64,000 nt of DNA from JBBQYD01 sp942493075 (GTDB taxonomy: Bacteria; Verrucomicrobiota; Verrucomicrobiia; Limisphaerales; UBA8199). Positions 50,454 to 59,615 of the stretch are shown in pieces. Every line of letters begins with the position of its first letter. Position 1 is the stretch's first letter. The stretch lies in NCBI GenBank assembly GCA_942493075.1, contig OW818681.1, positions 3,038,001-3,102,000 on the forward strand. Reading direction: 5' to 3'. The notes below the pieces were generated by a model, which saw only the letters and a list, made by a program, of their open reading frames with translations, was not told the origin of the DNA and made no database searches. A program made the position numbers and the translations under genes.

Positions 50454-53351
50454 TCAATTTGGCTTTGGCGTAGATTGAAGGATCACGCGGACTGACTCAC
50501 CGGCGCGAACTTCAACCTTCGCGGTGCGGGCATGGTGAAAACTGCGCGGCTCCGGCACGGACTCGGGGACAAGCTCGACAATGTCGTGGCACCCAGGAGG
50601 CACCAGCGGAAAAACAAATTGCCCGTTCCGGTCGGGCTTGATGCGAAAGGTCGAAAAGAAGTCGGCCATGATCCCGGTTCTATCCCTATCGCCCTGGTAA
50701 CGAAAGAGCGCTTCATAGGAGCCCGGCTGGTCCTCGGCCATAGGCAGGATCCCTTCCACTCGGCCCCAAGGTTGAAGCCGTACGACGGCGTCGGCCAGCT
50801 TCGAAATATCGACCTCAGCATACCCGGCCGGGTTGGCAGCTACCAAGCGTCGTCCGGCGTCCTCCGGGCATTTCACCAGGCCCCGCTCGTCGGTGCGCAG
50901 CAGGGCATTGTCGGAGCGAACCCGCCGGCGAAAACCACCAGGCACCAGCGACAGAGCGTTGTCGCGAGCGAGATCGGGAAGACCAACGTCAGCGAACGAG
51001 GCCGGAGTGCCGTCGGGATTAAGTACGGTAAGCTGCAGAGGCCTGGAAGGCTGCAGCGTTACATCGAGCTGAACCAAACGCTCATCGGCCGCAATGAAAC
51101 GGGAGATAAAGGGGGCATAACCTTCGGCCTCAAACTTGAACAAATAGCCCGAGTTGGTGACTTCGCAGGCAACGGATTCGCGGCAGGTGTGCTGGAAAGT
51201 GCCGCCTTCAAAGCTCATTTGAAAGCGACCGATGGTGCTCCAGTATGGTCCCTGTGGTTCAGGATGGCCGGTAATGAGCTTGAACCTGGGAACCGGTTGG
51301 CCGGTGACAGCGTCGCGAACTGTGCCAGTCACAACCAGCTCCGGCTCCAAGCTAAGGGTGCACTCGGGCCCGCCGGGCTGGGCTGGGAAGCCGCACAATT
51401 CCATGTAACCTTGCGCGTTGGCGCCGACTTCTACAGTCGTGTCAGTCACATGGGCAAAGAAGACGCGCCCATCGCTATCGGTCTTGCCGTCCAACCGCAG
51501 CTCAGGAATGACATCACTCTCAAACCTTGTGCCTCGGTGCCACGCGCTGACCCACACGCTAGCGTCAGAGACGGGATTGCCAGCGAAGTTCAGCAGTCTG
51601 ATATTAAGAGGTTTGCCGCGGGTTATCACAAGTCGGATAGGCTCCGACTCAGAACGCATCTCGGTCTGGATCGTGGTAGTCGCGAAGCCCTCTGCGTTGG
51701 CGGTAAGAAGGTGCTTTCCAAATGGAACCCCGGCAAACTGGAAGCTGCCATCGGCCGAAGTTCGGGCGTGCTTGGCCTCCCTGGTGTAGAGTCTTCCCAG
51801 CATCACCTTCGCGCCAGCGACGGGGTGGTCCTCAGGATCAACGACGACGCCCCGCAGCCACATGGCTGCTTTTAGACGCATTGTGAATGTGCCCTCTCGT
51901 AACTGGCGCTCAATATCAGGATCGGAACTGACATCCACCGATTCCGAAGGACCGTACTCGGGATGACTGGCGTGAAGGCGCAGAGGCCGGACCAGCTCAG
52001 AAGGCACTCGTGAGCTTGCCCAGTGACCCTGAGCGTCGGTCTTGGCCTTAAACTCGGCGATCTGCGTCTCCCGCTGGGACTCCCAGAGGCTATCTGTGGG
52101 ATAGGATCCTTCCACCGTTGCCTCGGCAACCGGCTGCCCGTCAGGATCCATAACCCAGCCGCCCAAAGACGCAGCCCTCGCCAGCCGAAGCACATACTGG
52201 GAGGGAATAGCTTCGCCACGCGCGGGACGCCAGCAGAGCATGGTATCGGCAAAACCCTCTACCCCGGTAAGAAACTCGACGGTGGTCAGCTTCGGCGAAC
52301 AAGCTACCTCAACCCGCCCACTCGAATCGGAACGGTAGTACTCGAATTCCGAATGGGAACCGGTGTCCCAGAAGTATCGCACTTTGGCGTCAGTGACGGG
52401 CTCACCGGTATCAGCCGCCACGAGCCGGAGTTCGAACTTGGGCTGGGTGTCAGCCACATCCATCGGAACGAGCTCTGGGGCGCCGACAAGGGCGTTCGTC
52501 AGCTCATTTTCGCTAGACTGGGCACCCTGCTCGCCGGGAGTTGCGGCGGCAGGCTCATTCTCCGGCGCCTGCCTTGCTGCTGAGAACCAGTGGCCTGAAA
52601 GCAGAACCATTACAGCCACGACTGCCAGCAGACCAAGCGCCACCTTACTCTTCAAAGCAGCTAGCCAAAGAGCCACGAGGGCGACGGAGCCTCCGGCAGC
52701 ACCAGCAGCTATCGCAGTGCGACTGACACGGGCCGCCAAGCCCGGAGGCACCGAACCAATCGCACGGTTGCTAACCAGGAACGCTAAGGCCGTCAAAGAG
52801 GAAGCCACACCTCGCTTGGCTAAGGCCAGGCGCAACTTATCCAGAGCACGTTCAACGCGCATTCTAGCCGAGTTCTCGCTCAGCCCCAGGCGGAGGCCGA
52901 TCTCGGCAAAGGGATGCTTCTCAAAATAGCGCCACAAGACAGCCTCCCGGTCGGCAGGGGGTAAGTCGTGCATCGCCTCGTCCAGAACCGGCCGCAGGGC
53001 GCTCCAGTCCTGCTCGGGCACGTCGTCACGCAGTAAGTCGTTCATAACCTGGGCAGTTTGCTCTTGAAGGCGACGACGCAGCACGACTCGGCGATGGTTG
53101 GCGGCCAGGTAGCGGGTGCTTGTGTAGAGCCAGCCCGTCAAGGTCGGATGCCGCAACAGACGGCCAGCCTTCCGGGACAGATCTACGAATACCGCTTGTG
53201 TGATATCCTCAGCAGCCTGGGGGTCCCCCGCCACTTGCCGGAGGGCGGCAGAATAGACCAGACCGATGTAGCGTTCCACCAACTCTGTGAAGGCGGTCTC
53301 GGACTGGTCGCGCAGGTAACGCCGGAGCAATTCGTTGTCATTCGCTCTCAT
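50454..53351 (-). CDS. Sigma factor fused to membrane anchor and carboxypeptidase-regulatory-like repeats
   Basis: 965 aa. Residues 1-185 are an ECF-type sigma factor: LLRRYLRDQSETAFTELVER, AEDITQAVFVDLSRKAGRL, LPPADREAVLWRYFEKHPF and LGLSENSARMRVERALDKLR. Two hydrophobic stretches follow (GAAGGSVALVALWLA, SKVALGLLAVVAVMVLLSG, about 220-265). The remaining 690 residues look extracytoplasmic, built from CarboxypepD_reg-like Ig/prealbumin folds: GWVMDPDGQPVAEATVEGSY, GVVVDPEDHPVAGAKVMLGR, DGSFQFAGVPFGKHLLTANA and GTVRDAVTGQPVPRFKLITG. Start at 53351 (ATG). A sensor tail on a sigma factor is suggested, by inference only. Confidence 0.85.
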   Translation of the reverse strand: MRANDNELLRRYLRDQSETAFTELVERYIGLVYSAALRQVAGDPQAAEDITQAVFVDLSRKAGRLLRHPTLTGWLYTSTRYLAANHRRVVLRRRLQEQTAQVMNDLLRDDVPEQDWSALRPVLDEAMHDLPPADREAVLWRYFEKHPFAEIGLRLGLSENSARMRVERALDKLRLALAKRGVASSLTALAFLVSNRAIGSVPPGLAARVSRTAIAAGAAGGSVALVALWLAALKSKVALGLLAVVAVMVLLSGHWFSAARQAPENEPAAATPGEQGAQSSENELTNALVGAPELVPMDVADTQPKFELRLVAADTGEPVTDAKVRYFWDTGSHSEFEYYRSDSSGRVEVACSPKLTTVEFLTGVEGFADTMLCWRPARGEAIPSQYVLRLARAASLGGWVMDPDGQPVAEATVEGSYPTDSLWESQRETQIAEFKAKTDAQGHWASSRVPSELVRPLRLHASHPEYGPSESVDVSSDPDIERQLREGTFTMRLKAAMWLRGVVVDPEDHPVAGAKVMLGRLYTREAKHARTSADGSFQFAGVPFGKHLLTANAEGFATTTIQTEMRSESEPIRLVITRGKPLNIRLLNFAGNPVSDASVWVSAWHRGTRFESDVIPELRLDGKTDSDGRVFFAHVTDTTVEVGANAQGYMELCGFPAQPGGPECTLSLEPELVVTGTVRDAVTGQPVPRFKLITGHPEPQGPYWSTIGRFQMSFEGGTFQHTCRESVACEVTNSGYLFKFEAEGYAPFISRFIAADERLVQLDVTLQPSRPLQLTVLNPDGTPASFADVGLPDLARDNALSLVPGGFRRRVRSDNALLRTDERGLVKCPEDAGRRLVAANPAGYAEVDISKLADAVVRLQPWGRVEGILPMAEDQPGSYEALFRYQGDRDRTGIMADFFSTFRIKPDRNGQFVFPLVPPGCHDIVELVPESVPEPRSFHHARTAKVEVRAGESVRVILQSTPKPN

Positions 53352-53457
53352 GTTACCCAAATAACAACCGCCCGAACCAAAACCGCACAAACAAAGTTCC
53401 AGGTTGGGAACAGTTCACGAACTGGAAGATACCGGCCGCAGTCCAGCCTGGCGATAT

Positions 53458-53667
53458 TTAGCTAATGCCGCCAGCCGCTCTCCCCCCAGCGTCAGGCGGG
53501 GCAAAGAGCTTCTTCCAGGCATAGAGGCGATTGGCTAGGAGCCCAAGCTCCTGGTCAACAACTTCAGCCGACTCGCCGCTACTAAGCCAGTTCTGCACAG
53601 CTTCACGTTTGAACGCCTGATCGAATTTAGGACGGATTTTCACAGGATTATTTCTAATGCTTTTCAT
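53458..53667 (-). pseudogene. IS3-type OrfA fragment
   Basis: 69 codons: KFDQAFKREAVQNWLSSGES and EVVDQELGLLANRLYAWKKL match the HTH_Tnp_1 start of IS3-family OrfA. Full OrfA proteins are about 90-110 aa with a leucine zipper, and OrfB should follow; both are missing, so this is a remnant. Confidence 0.7.
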
Positions 53668-54122
53668 GATACAGGATTCTCCTATTTACTCTCCGTCAAC
53701 TCAAAGCATCCCCAACTCGAAATGGCTGAAGGTCGAGGGCGTTGAAAGCACCGTGCGTTGGGGCCACCAGGCCGAGCAGAAGTAAAGCAGAAGGTTCTAG
53801 TCACGCGGAAAGGAAGGACGAGAGAAGGAACTCCAGCCTGGTGATTACGCAATACCTGAATCGTCCGGTGACACTCTAGTTCTGTACTGTCTGTAGCAAA
53901 AAGTCCTAACATATAAATGCCTGGTTTGGCGGGTTTGCGCTGCAAAGGCGCAAACCCGCCAAACCAGGGTTGACACAAAAGGAAACGAGAGGTTACCAAC
54001 AGTACGGATTCCGGCTCGGTCAGTATTCCCGCAACCAACGGTCCCTTTTGATAAACCTTTACTTTGTACACACTCCCGATCAAAACTTCTGAATTACCAA
54101 GTGTCTGAAACACAGTGAAGAG
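53668..54122. other. 455-bp region with a long hairpin
   Basis: Between the OrfA remnant and the next gene. Apart from the 21-bp hairpin at 53920-53968 nothing is recognised. A minus-strand frame (53682-54113) crosses it but runs through the hairpin and has no family resemblance. Confidence 0.4.
53920..53968. repeat. Perfect 21-bp inverted repeat with 7-nt loop
   Basis: The arm 53920-53940 begins CCTGGTTTGGCGGGTTTGCG and pairs base for base with 53948-53968; the loop is TGCAAAG. There is no T-run, so it is not a typical terminator. A shorter GGTTTGGC/GCCAAACC repeat occurs at 34116-34146, which hints at a dispersed REP-like palindrome. Confidence 0.85.
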
Positions 54123-54857
54123 ATGAAGAGATTTCCAGGAGCGTTGGCATGGGCCGCTGCGGTTGGTTGTTGCGTAATGATCACATGCGCCACTGCCATG
54201 GCAGGATCAATGCGGATTTCCGCGATGTTCGACCTTAAGACGCACGAATCTCGTGCGACCTTCGAGCCTTCCAAAGAGCATCCGGGAGAGGACTGGCTTT
54301 ACCTGACCCAGGCTTACGATGATGTGGAATTCGAGATGCATCTCGATATGACTGGCCAGAAGAAACAGGAGACGAAGGGCCGGACGAAAGTTAGCGAAAT
54401 TCCCGGGGTCACCGAGGGGGTGACTGGCTACAAACGTGCAAAGTTGGAGACCTTTGGGGACGAAGTGACGCTCGTGATCGAAACGAAGCTGATTCGTAAG
54501 AAGCAGAAGGACGGCAAGGAAGTCGAGGAGAAGGACGAGAACGTGCAACGCATCCCGCTCCAGTTTGTAAGGAAATCAGCCTCTTTGGACGACCTTGGAA
54601 CTGATAGAATTTCTGAAATGCGAATCACACGAGCAGGGCTAAAAGGCCTGATTGACCAAGGAAAATCGAAGGCAGAAGCTGGGCTGAACATGAGAGCGGA
54701 TGGCGATGGGGCAAAGGCTTCTCTTTCCAGTTCGGCCTCGTTTTTGAAATCAAGCCGCAAAGGCGCGGCGTTCGTTAGCGCCAGGAAGATCCAGTACGAG
54801 GCTCCCCCCATGCGTGTGCATGTCGCGGGCAAGGTGCGTGCCAATTGGCCTGAATAG
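54123..54857 (+). CDS. Hypothetical secreted protein
   Basis: 244 aa with a signal peptide (LAWAAAVGCCVMITCATAMA). The mature chain is charged: a beta-rich part (MRISAMFDLKTHESRATFEP, DDVEFEMHLDMTGQKKQETK) and a Lys/Glu-rich middle (KQKDGKEVEEKDENVQRIPL), then a Ser-rich tail. No family recognised. A GAAGAG Shine-Dalgarno-like sequence overlaps the region just before the ATG. Confidence 0.65.
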   Translation: MKRFPGALAWAAAVGCCVMITCATAMAGSMRISAMFDLKTHESRATFEPSKEHPGEDWLYLTQAYDDVEFEMHLDMTGQKKQETKGRTKVSEIPGVTEGVTGYKRAKLETFGDEVTLVIETKLIRKKQKDGKEVEEKDENVQRIPLQFVRKSASLDDLGTDRISEMRITRAGLKGLIDQGKSKAEAGLNMRADGDGAKASLSSSASFLKSSRKGAAFVSARKIQYEAPPMRVHVAGKVRANWPE

Positions 54858-54955
54858 GTAGAAAGCCTCTTCCAACTGTGGATGCAAATTGTAATCGCCG
54901 GGTTTTCTACCGTTAGCTACAGTTTGACCCACAGAACCATTCGTCAGGCACGGCT

Positions 54956-55294
54956 ATGAACTCAGATAATATCCTATTGCTTGGGCTCCATCACTCGGTG
55001 ACGGCCATTTCTAAAACGGACGGCACCGTTCTGTGGAAAACCGACCTGCCCACGAACCTTAACGGCCATGAATTCGTAACTCTGATCAGTGACGGGAAAC
55101 TGGTATTCGTGCACGCAGAAGGGGAGCTGCATTGTCTCGATCTCGCCAATGGACAGCTCCTCTGGTCGAACAACCTCAGGGGTTATGGCTATGGACTGGC
55201 GACTTTGTGCTGTCCCGGGATTGGTTCGGCCCCTGACGTAGCTGCGATGCAGCAGCAGGTTCTCGAAGAACAGCGGCGCAGGTCCAGTTCGTGA
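54956..55294 (+). CDS. Short PQQ-like repeat protein
   Basis: 112 aa with beta-propeller blades of the PQQ/YfgL type: HSVTAISKTDGTVLWKTDLP and GELHCLDLANGQLLWSNNLR, each with the terminal GxxxW. Only about two blades are present where full propellers have six to eight, and there is no signal peptide. It is therefore either a fragment or a small stand-alone protein. It converges on the RraA-like gene with 3 bp between. Confidence 0.65.
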   Translation: MNSDNILLLGLHHSVTAISKTDGTVLWKTDLPTNLNGHEFVTLISDGKLVFVHAEGELHCLDLANGQLLWSNNLRGYGYGLATLCCPGIGSAPDVAAMQQQVLEEQRRRSSS

Positions 55295-55297
55295 CTC

Positions 55298-56047
55298 CTA
55301 GAAGTAGCCTCCGTTTTCGGTGATTGTGTCCAGTGATTCGCCCTTGGAAATCCAGCCGAAGATCTTTTTCTCGTTGCTCTGAATTTCTTCAGCCCGCACA
55401 AGGACTGGGTAGGCGAGGTCCCGAGGCACGCAAACCACGCCATCGATGTCGGCAAAAATAACATCACCGGGTTTGATGAATACCCGGCCGATCATGATCG
55501 GCACCTGATAATTAGTGATCCGGCAGCGTCCGAGGCTCCCATTGGAAGTGCGATAGCGGTAGTAAACCGGGAAATCGTGCTCTAGAATCTGGTGGGTGTC
55601 CCGAATTCCACCGTCAATGCACGCCGCACGGACTTTCTTCCCTTTAGCGGTGGCGGTCATAACTCCACCCCAGAGAGTGGCCTGCTCGTCGTGGCTGGTA
55701 TCCCAAACAACAAAGGCGTCTTCGGGCATCTCATCCAGCATCTTAACACGGAGGGTCATTTCGCCGGTGATCACACAGGTAGGTGCGCTCTTAACTGTAA
55801 AAGCAATGCCGGCAACGGTGTCACGGTTACGTAGGGGAAGGATGTTGTATGGCAGTGCTTGATCGAGCAGGCAATTTTCTCGCAGCACATCATTGATCGC
55901 ACCGGTGTATAGTTTTTCGTAACGGGCCAGGAGGTCTTTGTCCGGCACGGGAAACGGCTTTACGGAGACGCTTTCGCGTGCCGCAATGAGCGCTTCCAAT
56001 TTCATCATCTTTGCTTCGGTTTGGAGAGGAGTTTCCTGTTTTGACAT
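55298..56047 (-). CDS. RraA-like aldolase/dimethylmenaquinone methyltransferase-family protein
   Basis: 249 aa. The RraA/HMG-aldolase fold is evident: YEKLYTGAINDVLRENCLLD near the start, TLWGGVMTATAKGKKVRAAC and IDGGIRDTHQI (the conserved G-x-x-RD with catalytic Arg and Asp), and KPGDVIFADIDGVVCVPRDL at the end (metal-site region). Characterised members cleave 4-hydroxy-4-methyl-2-oxoglutarate or related 2-keto acids with Mg2+. Being divergent from a sugar-acid dehydratase operon suggests aldol cleavage of its 2-keto-3-deoxy product (inference). The ATG at 56047 is preferred over the frame opening at 56086. Confidence 0.85.
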   Translation of the reverse strand: MSKQETPLQTEAKMMKLEALIAARESVSVKPFPVPDKDLLARYEKLYTGAINDVLRENCLLDQALPYNILPLRNRDTVAGIAFTVKSAPTCVITGEMTLRVKMLDEMPEDAFVVWDTSHDEQATLWGGVMTATAKGKKVRAACIDGGIRDTHQILEHDFPVYYRYRTSNGSLGRCRITNYQVPIMIGRVFIKPGDVIFADIDGVVCVPRDLAYPVLVRAEEIQSNEKKIFGWISKGESLDTITENGGYF

Positions 56048-56135
56048 AAAATGCAGTGTGACATTAAGGCTGTCTTTACGAGACAAACTCTAAAGGCGGC
56101 GGCTTTCTGGGGCAACCCGGTAGTGAAACGCAATT

Positions 56136-56174
56136 GTTCATATATGAACTCCTCCAGGAAGTTCATATTTGGAC
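56136..56174. promoter_or_regulatory. Palindromic operator candidate (IclR-type) in divergent region
   Basis: GTTCATATATGAAC (56136-56149) is a perfect 14-bp palindrome; a second half-matching site GTTCATATTTGGAC follows at 56161-56174, 25 bp centre to centre. The pair lies in the 219-bp gap between the RraA-like gene and the MFS operon, which ends with an IclR regulator. Spaced palindromes suit IclR dimers/tetramers; binding is inferred. Confidence 0.55.
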
Positions 56175-56266
56175 ACTTTAGTTTCATAAGCCGGTTGATT
56201 CCCGGGTCTGGCTCCCTAAACTGCAACCTATATGTATTACGTCGCCGTCTATAAAGAGGACCGCCT

Positions 56267-57574
56267 ATGACGGTGACTAATTCATCCGAAACCAGCCCTC
56301 CTGCCGTCTCGCACACTAAGACAAATGGAAGATCCTACCGTTGGGAACTCCTGGTGATTCTGTGGATTGCCTTCTTCCTCCACCAGGGATGCCGCCAGAT
56401 TTATAATTCGGTCATTCCGCTGATCCGGGATGACCTCGGACTAACCAACGTTCAAGCCGGCTTGGTGAGTTCGATCTTTACGCTGATATACGGGCTGCTG
56501 GTCCCGGTTGCCGGACTGGTAGGAGACCGCTTCGCCAGGAAGTGGCTTGTCGTATTGAGTCTCCTTGTGTTCAGTAGTGGGACTTTGCTAACCGGCTTCA
56601 GCACCAGCTTGCCTATGCTGGTGGTCTTCATCAGTGTCACCACAGGAGGGGGTGAGGCATTCTTTTACCCTGCGGCAACGTCCTTGCTGGCGCAGTGGCA
56701 CGAGCGAACGCGTGCGCTGGCGCTAGGCATCCTGCAAACAGGTCTGTACTTCGGGCTGACGTTGAGCAGTTGGCTGGCAGGATGGATCGGCCAGCAGCAT
56801 GGATGGCGAAGCGCGTTCCTCGTGTTCGGCGGATTTGGCCTCTTCTGGACGCTGGTCGTGGCGTGGCGGCTGCGCAACACGCCCTTTCCCAAGGCGCAAG
56901 AAACGGGCTCGGGCCGGGTGCCCCTGGGGCAGGTGTTGTCAACCGTTGGCCGCTGCCCCACGGTATGGTTCCTCAGCCTGGCGTTTGGTGCGATGGTTTT
57001 TGTGAATGTCGGTTACCTGACATGGACGCCCGCTTTCCTGCACGAACGGTTTAAGATGACCTTGGCGCAGGCCGGCTTGCACGCGTTGGTGTACCACTTC
57101 GCCGGCGCATTCATCGGCGTGCTGGTGGGCAGCCGGGTTGCCGACCGGGTGGCGACACACTACCCGGCTGTTCGCCTTTGGATGAACTTCTTTGGGTTGC
57201 TGCTCGGAGCGCCTTTTCTTTATTTGTTGGGACGATCAGAAACAGCGCAGGGTTGCTACCTTGTTCTAGGGCTGTTTGGCCTCTTTCGAGGTTTTTATGA
57301 CTCCAATCTCTTTGCCTCACTTTACGAGGTGATCAATCCGCGCTTGCGCGCCTCCGCCACGGGATTGATGATGGCCTTCGCCTTCGTGGCCGGCTCATCC
57401 GCGCCCACGCTGCTCGGCTGGATGAAGACTGAGGTTGGGCTGGGTGTTGGCTTGTCGGCCCTTTCGATCTTTTACGTATTCGGCGCGCTATGCATACTGG
57501 CAGCGCTGAAGATATCCTTTCGCCGCGATCACATGAATGTGAGATCCGGCGCCTTAGTACATGAAAATCATTGA
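56267..57574 (+). CDS. MFS transporter
   Basis: 435-aa major facilitator with 12 predicted helices. Family marks: the loop 2-3 motif GLVGDRFARKWLVVL, and PAATSLLAQWHERTRALALG in the N-terminal half, typical of the anion:cation symporter (hexuronate/glucarate) branch. An AGAGGA Shine-Dalgarno sits eight bases before the ATG. It overlaps the dehydratase gene by 14 bp and heads the catabolic operon, so it probably imports the acid sugar that the following enzymes use. Confidence 0.9.
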   Translation: MTVTNSSETSPPAVSHTKTNGRSYRWELLVILWIAFFLHQGCRQIYNSVIPLIRDDLGLTNVQAGLVSSIFTLIYGLLVPVAGLVGDRFARKWLVVLSLLVFSSGTLLTGFSTSLPMLVVFISVTTGGGEAFFYPAATSLLAQWHERTRALALGILQTGLYFGLTLSSWLAGWIGQQHGWRSAFLVFGGFGLFWTLVVAWRLRNTPFPKAQETGSGRVPLGQVLSTVGRCPTVWFLSLAFGAMVFVNVGYLTWTPAFLHERFKMTLAQAGLHALVYHFAGAFIGVLVGSRVADRVATHYPAVRLWMNFFGLLLGAPFLYLLGRSETAQGCYLVLGLFGLFRGFYDSNLFASLYEVINPRLRASATGLMMAFAFVAGSSAPTLLGWMKTEVGLGVGLSALSIFYVFGALCILAALKISFRRDHMNVRSGALVHENH

Positions 57575-58751
57575 TCTAAAAACACGCACTGTCGCAATTC
57601 CCCTCAACGCTCAACTCCGTCACAATACAGGAGTTCATCCCGGCTATTTCCTGCGGACCATCCTGGAAGTAATCACCGACGAGGGTATCGTGGGCCTGGG
57701 GGAAGTCGGCGGTGGCGACCAGTGCGCAGCATTGCAGAAACTGAAACCTCGCATCCTGGGTTGTGACCCCTTCCACCTGGGAATTATCAAACAGAAGGTC
57801 CTTCGCAGCATCTATTACCTATCTAACGCGCGCCTGTATGCAGCCATCGAAATGGCCTGCCTGGATATTCAAGGCAAGATACTCAACCGTCCGTTGTGCG
57901 ATCTGCTGGGTGGCGCTTTGCGCGACCGAGTCCCGTTCATCGCGTACCTGTTCTGGCGCTACGACCGGCCTGAGGGCGGGGACGATCAGACGGCGGAAGA
58001 CATGGCGAACTACTGCGTTCAATTGCACGAGGAATTGGGCGTAAAAGCCATGAAGCTCAAAGCGGGAGTCATGGATCCCTCTGAAGAGGCGCGGGTGCTG
58101 GAGCTCTGCCGGGAGAAGCTTGGCGAATCGTTTGGGCTGCGCATAGATCCGAACGGAGTGTGGTCTGTCACCACTGCAGTGCGGATCGGCCGCCGATTGG
58201 AGCCTCTCAACCTGGAATACTTTGAAGATCCGGCATGGGGCCTGGAAGGCAACGCGGCAGTGCGCAAGCAAATCCGGATTCCGGTGGCGACGAACATGTA
58301 TCCGGCTCGTTTCGATGACCTCGGGCCTGCGATTCGCATGGGAGCCGTCGATATAGTGCTAACGGATTTGCATTATTGGGAAGGCCCTCGCGGGGTAAAG
58401 GAACTGGAGGCGATCTGCCGCACGTTCAACATGGGAGTCGCAATGCATAGCGGCGCCGAGTTCGGCATCGAACTGGCAGCTATGATTCACACCGCTGCTA
58501 CCATTCCTGCAATGACCTTTGCCGGTGATGCGCATTATCATTACCTGACAGATGACATCATCCAGGGCGGATTGATGAAGTATGAAGACGGCTGCATCCG
58601 GGTCCCCAAAGGACCGGGCCTGGGAGTGGCACTCGATGAGGAAAAGATGGAAAAATACGGGCGGCTCTACAAGGAGAAGGGCGATTACTACGCACGGTTC
58701 CATGCTGATCCGAGGCGGCCCGACTGGTTTCCAATCGTCGGGGGTGCTTAA
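57561..58751 (+). CDS. Enolase-superfamily sugar-acid dehydratase (glucarate dehydratase-like)
   Basis: 396 aa, mandelate racemase/muconate-lactonizing type. The capping domain (1-130) has EVITDEGIVGLGEVGGGDQC. In the barrel KAMKLKAG gives the Lys-x-Lys (165 and 167), IDPNG Asp196 and Asn198, YFEDP Glu222 and HSGAEFGIE His296 and Glu300. The Asn following the catalytic Asp and the terminal HSG motif resemble the glucarate dehydratase subgroup. The expected reaction is loss of water from an aldarate or aldonate to a 2-keto-3-deoxy acid. The precise substrate is not assignable. It overlaps the MFS gene by 14 bp. Confidence 0.87.
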   Translation: MKIIDLKTRTVAIPLNAQLRHNTGVHPGYFLRTILEVITDEGIVGLGEVGGGDQCAALQKLKPRILGCDPFHLGIIKQKVLRSIYYLSNARLYAAIEMACLDIQGKILNRPLCDLLGGALRDRVPFIAYLFWRYDRPEGGDDQTAEDMANYCVQLHEELGVKAMKLKAGVMDPSEEARVLELCREKLGESFGLRIDPNGVWSVTTAVRIGRRLEPLNLEYFEDPAWGLEGNAAVRKQIRIPVATNMYPARFDDLGPAIRMGAVDIVLTDLHYWEGPRGVKELEAICRTFNMGVAMHSGAEFGIELAAMIHTAATIPAMTFAGDAHYHYLTDDIIQGGLMKYEDGCIRVPKGPGLGVALDEEKMEKYGRLYKEKGDYYARFHADPRRPDWFPIVGGA

Positions 58752-58773
58752 TTCTCCATACAGAAGCTGACTC

Positions 58774-59553
58774 ATGAACGCATCACCTCTAAAGAATAGC
58801 TTGTCGCTGCGTGGCAAACGCGCGGTGATCACCGGCAGCAGTCAAGGCATCGGACGCGCCATTGCACTCGGGTTGGCGGAGTTTGGAGCGGATGTCCTGG
58901 TGCATTGCGCCAGCCAGGCCGACAAGGCTGAGGTGGTGCGGCGTGAGATCGAACAATTCGGCGTGCGCAGCGGCACTATTGTGGCCGACCTGGCCGAGGC
59001 GGAAGCGGTGGACAAGATCGCGGCCGCCGCCGAGGAGTCTCTCGGCGGAGTGGACATCCTCGTCCTCAACGCCTCGGTGCAATTCCGAAAGCCATGGCAG
59101 GAAATCCGGATGGACGATTATCGCCGCCAGGTGGACGTCAACTTCGGGTCCTGCTTGTGGCTTCTGCAGCGGTTACTGCCTCCCATGGGCGCAAGACGCT
59201 GGGGGAGGGTGCTCACTGTCGGAAGCGTGCAGCAGGTGCGGCCCCACCCGGAGATGCTGGTTTACTCGGCCACGAAAGCAGCGTTGAGTAATATGGTGCG
59301 CAGCCTGGCTCCGCAGTGGGCTCCTCGCGGGGTGACAATCAACAACCTGGCACCCGGGGCGATCGCCACCGCGCGAAACATCCCCGCACTCTCGGACGAG
59401 ACATACAGGCAAAAGGTGCTGGCAAAGATTCCGGCGGGGTTTATCGGTGATCCGGTCGATTGCGCCGGGATGGCCTTGCTGCTTTGCTCCGATGCCGGCC
59501 GGTATATCACTGGACAGGATCTGTTCGTCGATGGTGGCTTAGGGCTGCCCTGA
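58774..59553 (+). CDS. SDR-family NAD(P)-dependent dehydrogenase
   Basis: 259-aa classical short-chain dehydrogenase. The cofactor motif TGSSQGIG is at 20-27, LVLNASVQF (NAG-type) in the middle, the catalytic YSATK with Tyr164 and Lys168, and the tail TGQDLFVDGGLGLP is the usual substrate-loop end. It lies 22 bp after the dehydratase gene. Likely interconverts a keto and hydroxy intermediate of the same sugar-acid pathway; the substrate is unknown. Confidence 0.92.
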   Translation: MNASPLKNSLSLRGKRAVITGSSQGIGRAIALGLAEFGADVLVHCASQADKAEVVRREIEQFGVRSGTIVADLAEAEAVDKIAAAAEESLGGVDILVLNASVQFRKPWQEIRMDDYRRQVDVNFGSCLWLLQRLLPPMGARRWGRVLTVGSVQQVRPHPEMLVYSATKAALSNMVRSLAPQWAPRGVTINNLAPGAIATARNIPALSDETYRQKVLAKIPAGFIGDPVDCAGMALLLCSDAGRYITGQDLFVDGGLGLP

Positions 59554-59615
59554 GCCATCGTCGGACAGTTCTCAATTGATTTGAGTCGCGACCGGGTCCG
59601 GCTACTGTAATCGAC

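Noticed and set aside
50532..51875. 447-codon plus-strand frame opposite the sigma fusion gene
   Set aside because: Antisense to recognisable CarboxypepD_reg repeats; its product has no family features.
53682..54113. 143-codon minus frame across the 21-bp hairpin
   Set aside because: Runs through both arms of a perfect palindrome and shows no domain.
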